Positions 18,180 to 20,913 of a DNA stretch of 20,913 nucleotides are shown piece by piece. The translations under genes were made by a program, and so were the position numbers. Under the pieces are notes generated by a model. It saw nothing but the letters and a program-made list of their open reading frames with translations, was not told the DNA's origin and searched no databases. The stretch comes from Chara braunii (taxonomy: Eukaryota > Streptophyta > Charophyceae > Charales > Characeae), in contig BFEA01000146.1 in assembly GCA_003427395.1 (NCBI GenBank), positions 2,852,084 through 2,872,996 on the forward strand. Reading direction: 5' to 3'. Numbering within the stretch: the stretch's first letter is position 1; each line of letters begins with the position of its first letter.

Positions 18180-18548
18180 CGGGTCCTACCGGACCCGACG
18201 TAGGGGTAGAGGGACACAGTAGGGCCAAAGGCCCGACCTTGGGGGGTACTACAGGCCGTAAAGGCCTTATCTTGGACCAGACCCGACGGGCCGGCCCAAA
18301 CGATATTACTGTTTGGGCCTGGCGGCGCTCTTAAGGCTGCCACCCGCCGGTTGGGGCTGAACCGTCCATCTGGACGGTTCAGGGCACGGTCAGGCCTCGC
18401 AGCATAGAGGCCGACCTCTGCCCACCGGTACCACCGGTACCACAGGTACAAAAGTACCGGTCCAGCCTCAGTGAGGCTATCGGCCTACCGGCATTCTACC
18501 GGTACGGTATGGTACAGCGCGATACAGCGCTGGCGCTAAGTTTAGCGC
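18180..18548. repeat. Array of at least nine short perfect inverted repeats
   Basis: Within the 5' third of the LTR, these perfect arms follow one another: 18180-18186/18191-18197; 18222-18226/18230-18234; 18253-18257/18263-18267; 18293-18301/18311-18319; 18358-18368/18371-18381 (11-bp arms, 2-base spacer); 18393-18398/18407-18412; 18445-18449/18454-18458; 18464-18469/18473-18478; 18533-18539/18542-18548. Tandem ACCGGTACC units lie at 18424-18440. Spacers are 2-10 bases. The density is much higher than in neighbouring DNA. Confidence 0.85.
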
Positions 18549-18697
18549 AGGAGCAGCGAGGAGCAGCAGCGCCACATTAGCGCAGCAGCAGCGGCGACTG
18601 AGTGTACCGGCGGCCATCGCCACCTGAGGTATCGGGAGTTGGAGGCCTCTCTCCTCCCTCCCCTCACCAGTCCCTCTCTCTCTCTCCTCCTCGGCTC

Positions 18698-18785
18698 CTT
18701 CTTCTTCTTCTTCTTCTTCTTCTTCTCTTCAGACGTCATCTTCTTCTTCTTCTTCTTCTTCTTCTTCTTCTTCTTCTTCTTCTTC
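18698..18785. repeat. (TTC)n microsatellite in two blocks
   Basis: CTT/TTC units run from 18698 to about 18726 and again from 18739 to 18785, separated by a short CTCTTCAGACGTCATC-type interruption. A CT-repeat stretch lies just before (about 18674-18687). They generate poly-Lys/Glu, poly-Phe and poly-Leu frames that should not be read as genes. Confidence 0.95.
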
Positions 18786-19287
18786 AGATCGGAGACTTAT
18801 ACTAGTGGACAGAGATCAGTGTTGGACTTCGGTGGTATGAGACTGTGGTACTTACCAGATTGGAGACTTGGAGATTGTTGGGGTTGATACTTGGCGGCAT
18901 CACAGTTCGNACACCGGTTACATTTGGACCCTGTATCTCNNACATTGGTGACTGATTGTCCTCGACATTTTGATCTTGTTGGATGACATTTTGGACTACC
19001 ATATCGGTGACCTATCGGATTCTATCTCGGTGACCTACCGGTGCTGTCTACCTCCCCCACCTCCTTCGTCTCTCCTCCCACCTTTCATCTGTGTATGTGT
19101 GTACGGGATCTGGGCATCGTCCATGCTTGGCCCAGACCCCACCATCTCATGATTGTATGTGTGTGGAGTGATTCTCGAGTCAGTCTATGTGAGTCGGTCC
19201 GTTTATCAGACTTCCGCTGCATATATGCTCATCCTACATTGGTTGATCTTTGGTTCTGCCCATACTCATTGAAGTATGTAACAGTTT

Positions 19288-19299
19288 TGGTATCCGAGC
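19288..19299 (+). promoter_or_regulatory. Primer binding site (initiator tRNA-Met type)
   Basis: TGGTATCCGAGC matches the plant initiator tRNA-Met primer site TGGTATCAGAGC at 11 of 12 positions. It starts four bases after the LTR's terminal CA, the normal place for priming minus-strand cDNA synthesis. The A-to-C change may be element- or lineage-specific. Confidence 0.82.
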
Positions 19300-19399
19300 A
19301 GACCAATTACGGATCTGCTCACCAGGTAAGACTGATTTAGGAATTAGATTGTTCTTCAATCTTCCAAATCAGCGCTGAATTACTATCAAGCTCAAAGTT

Positions 19400-19706
19400 T
19401 CAATTTTGTTTTTCTTTTTTCGGTTTTCTGTTTATTTCGGCACTTCCGTTTCAATTCAGTATTCGGACTTATTATTCAGATTTCTGTTTTCGCCGGTATG
19501 CTGTTTTATTAGGTTCCGATAAATTGATACTCATCCAACATTCTGTTTGATTCGGATGTCTGGTTAGTAATTCGTAATTAGGGTTAAATCAGTTTTCTGT
19601 TGATTTCGGCATTCTGATTTCTTTCGGCATTCCGTTTTTATTTCAGCATTCGGATTTCTAATCTGGTATTTCGTTTTACAAATCGGCATTTCCGTTTTAT
19701 CGCAGT
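19400..19706 (+). repeat. Diverged repeats of a TTTCGGCATTC motif
   Basis: Variants of TTTCGGCATTCCGTTT recur at irregular spacing: TTTCGGCACTTCCG near 19435, then near 19605, 19622 and 19640, and near 19682. TTCTGTTT variants lie between them. They look like an old, degenerate short-period repeat in the leader. Confidence 0.5.
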
Positions 19707-20111
19707 AGTGGAAAGTAGGGTTACAAAATTTTGGTTTTCGCTCAACTTGGGAAATTCAAACGTTTTGGGAACCGTAAATCCAGAAATTCCGCCGAAACGC
19801 GGAAAATTAGGGTTGGGATCAAAATTTTCGCGAATTTTTTTTTTTCGTTCCCCTTATTTGAGAAATTCCGAAAACAGGTTTAGGCTTTTAAAAATCGGAT
19901 TTTGACGGTGGAAATTACCAGAAATTCACGTTTTTGAAAATTCGAGTGTTTTTCCCTAACTTTTTCCCAAAATTTTTGGGCAAACTAATCCGAAGCTAAC
20001 CCTCAAAGTTGCAACTTCCGGGTAGTTCACTCATTAACGGTGAATTCCCGGACCGTATTTGATCTCAAAGGGACCTAATCTTGATACAATTCAAATTCGT
20101 TCGTTACCATT

Positions 20112-20332
20112 ATTGCAAATATTGCTTATTGATTATATCTATTGCAAATATTGGTTATTGATTATCTTTATTACAAACATTGTTTTATTGATTATCCCTG
20201 TATTAATCATTAATTAAATTATTGATTATCTTTATCGTATTAATCATTAATTAAATTATTGATTATCTTTATTGCAAATATTGGTTATTGATTACCTTTA
20301 TCGTATTAATCACTAATTAAATTATTGATTAA
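20112..20332 (+). repeat. Satellite-like array of 29-bp and 37-bp units
   Basis: Two related unit types alternate. One is ATTGCAAATATTGGTTATTG plus ATTATCTTT (about 29 bp; near 20112, 20141, a variant near 20171, and 20270). The other is GTATTAATCATTAATTAAAT plus TATTGATTATCTTTATC (37 bp; at 20200, 20237 and 20303). All share the TTATTGATTATCTTT end. The array lies inside the element C leader, just before the gag-like frame. Confidence 0.85.
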
Positions 20333-20523
20333 ATAATTCTTCTTATTACGAATTTTCGAATTGTTTACGGAAAATTTATTATCTGTTTGATTAGGTGTCT
20401 TAGTCCATCCGTGGGACAGGGACTGTATGTTGATTGCTTGATCTGTTCTATCCCTGTACCCACCCTCTCCCTCACACTGTTCTGCGATCCTTCGGACGGG
20501 CCAGTCTTCAGCAACAGTTTCTG

Positions 20524-20913
20524 ATGCCAGCAGGGCCAGCCTCCGAACAGCAGCCACGACGCAGCAAGAGGATCGCCGATCACATACAGCAACAGCAACC
20601 TCCAGTTCCTCAACCGCAACAGACCAGTACTCAGATGGCGAACACGCCACACAACGGATCATCATCCGAGGGTTCGACAGGTAGTAATGCCGAACCCTTA
20701 CCGGTCTGTCCGGTGCGAGGGTCGAATGAGCCCCTCCCGGACTTCATTCAGAGAATGCAGGACTATACAGCCGCACTCACGCAGGTCAAGGAACAGCAAG
20801 AGGCTGCCGCGGCCGAAAGACTACGGCTAGCAGAGGAAGCTGCAGCACAAACCCGGCGTCAAGCCGAGGCAGACCAGTTGGCGATCGATCAGCTCAACGC
20901 CGGCAGCGCTGAA
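20524..20913 (+). CDS. Gag-like N-terminus of element C, runs off the window
   Basis: An uninterrupted frame of 130 codons starts at ATG 20524 and is still open at the last base. The frame is open back to 20434, but 20524 is its first ATG and sits 12 bases after the best splice acceptor. The product starts with a basic patch (PRRSKRIADH, residues 11-20), a Q/P-rich part (22-33), a Ser/Gly/Asn-rich linker and a LPDFIQRMQDY segment (71-81). It then has an Ala/Glu/Arg-rich stretch from about 87 onward with heptad-like spacing, probably a coiled coil. Position after LTR, primer site and leader indicates Gag. The style is what I recall of streptophyte algal gypsy Gag N-termini, but capsid and knuckle are outside the window. 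Unlike elements A and B it has no visible lesion. Confidence 0.65.
   Translation, partial: MPAGPASEQQPRRSKRIADHIQQQQPPVPQPQQTSTQMANTPHNGSSSEGSTGSNAEPLPVCPVRGSNEPLPDFIQRMQDYTAALTQVKEQQEAAAAERLRLAEEAAAQTRRQAEADQLAIDQLNAGSAE

Larger units (their letters stand above)
18159..19283 (+). repeat. 5' LTR of retrotransposon element C
   Basis: The 1125-bp segment begins TGTTAC and ends GTAACA, a perfect 6-bp terminal inverted repeat with the canonical TG...CA. Four bases later comes a primer binding site, which fixes the 3' end, and a gag-like frame follows downstream. The LTR's first 400 bp are GC-rich and full of hairpins; its middle has TTC microsatellites; its right half is T/G-rich. A GCATATATGC at 19219-19228 is a possible TATA-like element but lies near the 3' end. 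The 3' LTR is outside the window, so identity between the two LTRs (age) and the target-site duplication cannot be checked. Three Ns are inside. Confidence 0.8.
19326..20511 (+). other. AT-rich leader with possible 5' UTR intron
   Basis: ACCAG|GTAAGA at 19321-19331 is a strong splice donor 26 bp after the primer site. The DNA that follows is AT-rich and repeat-filled until about 20400, then returns to GC-richer coding-like sequence. Candidate acceptors are CGCAG ending 19705, TTAG ending 20394, CTTAG ending 20403, and CAGTCTTCAG ending 20511. The last is preceded by a C/T-rich tract (20456-20490) and sits 12 bases before the gag ATG. Splicing here would remove nearly the whole leader. No transcript evidence can be had from the sequence. 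Confidence 0.4.

Noticed and set aside
18542-18887. Poly-Lys, poly-Phe and poly-Leu open frames
   Set aside because: They are direct translations of the TTC microsatellite inside the LTR.
1-20913. CRISPR array, bacterial operons or a defence system
   Set aside because: No regularly spaced identical repeats with unique spacers and no prokaryotic gene organisation; all recognisable coding parts are retrotransposon remnants.

Overview
The window looks like nuclear DNA of a eukaryote. There is no bacterial-style gene packing, and I see several Ty3/gypsy-type retrotransposon remnants, a tRNA-derived SINE-like sequence, microsatellites, strong GT-AG splice-site candidates, and isolated N bases typical of an assembled repeat-rich genome. 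The plant-type initiator tRNA-Met primer binding site and the style of the gag-like N-termini recall streptophyte algae such as Chara. That assignment is from memory of the families, not from a search. I see no convincing host gene.

Left part (1-6844): two related but clearly different Ty3/gypsy elements lie tail to tail. Element A reads on the + strand: a broken gag (712-2471) that stops just before where the zinc knuckle would be and is joined to an RNase H fragment (about 2511-2996). Element B reads on the - strand: a broken gag (start near 6738) with a CCHC zinc knuckle at 4812-4853, protease (about 3995-4470) and reverse transcriptase (about 2995-3872). The B reading runs into the first RNase H motif and stops at position 2995. 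The remaining RNase H lies immediately beside it on the opposite strand, beginning at the residues expected next, so one RNase H domain appears split and half-inverted. All these coding parts have frameshifts or stops. No integrase is visible for either element.

Middle part (6845-14300): mostly unassigned DNA. It holds an AT-rich stretch with a 25-bp inverted repeat, a few imperfect tandem repeats (54-bp and 132-bp periods), a tRNA-like SINE fragment on the - strand near 11006-11070 beside a T19 run, a possible short exon at 9771-9911, and several open frames I do not recognise.

Right part (14300-20913): a - strand intron-like AT-rich block (14582-15068), a GGTAC-rich stretch with scattered Ns, and a purine-rich stretch with a 180-bp spaced repeat. 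Then comes the 5' end of a third, better preserved element C on the + strand: a complete LTR (18159-19283, TGTTAC...GTAACA), a primer binding site (19288-19299), and a 1.2-kb AT-rich leader with a splice donor and satellite-like repeats. An intact gag-like reading frame starts at 20524 and runs off the window. The first 400 bp of this LTR are packed with perfect short inverted repeats, which is the most striking unexplained structure here.
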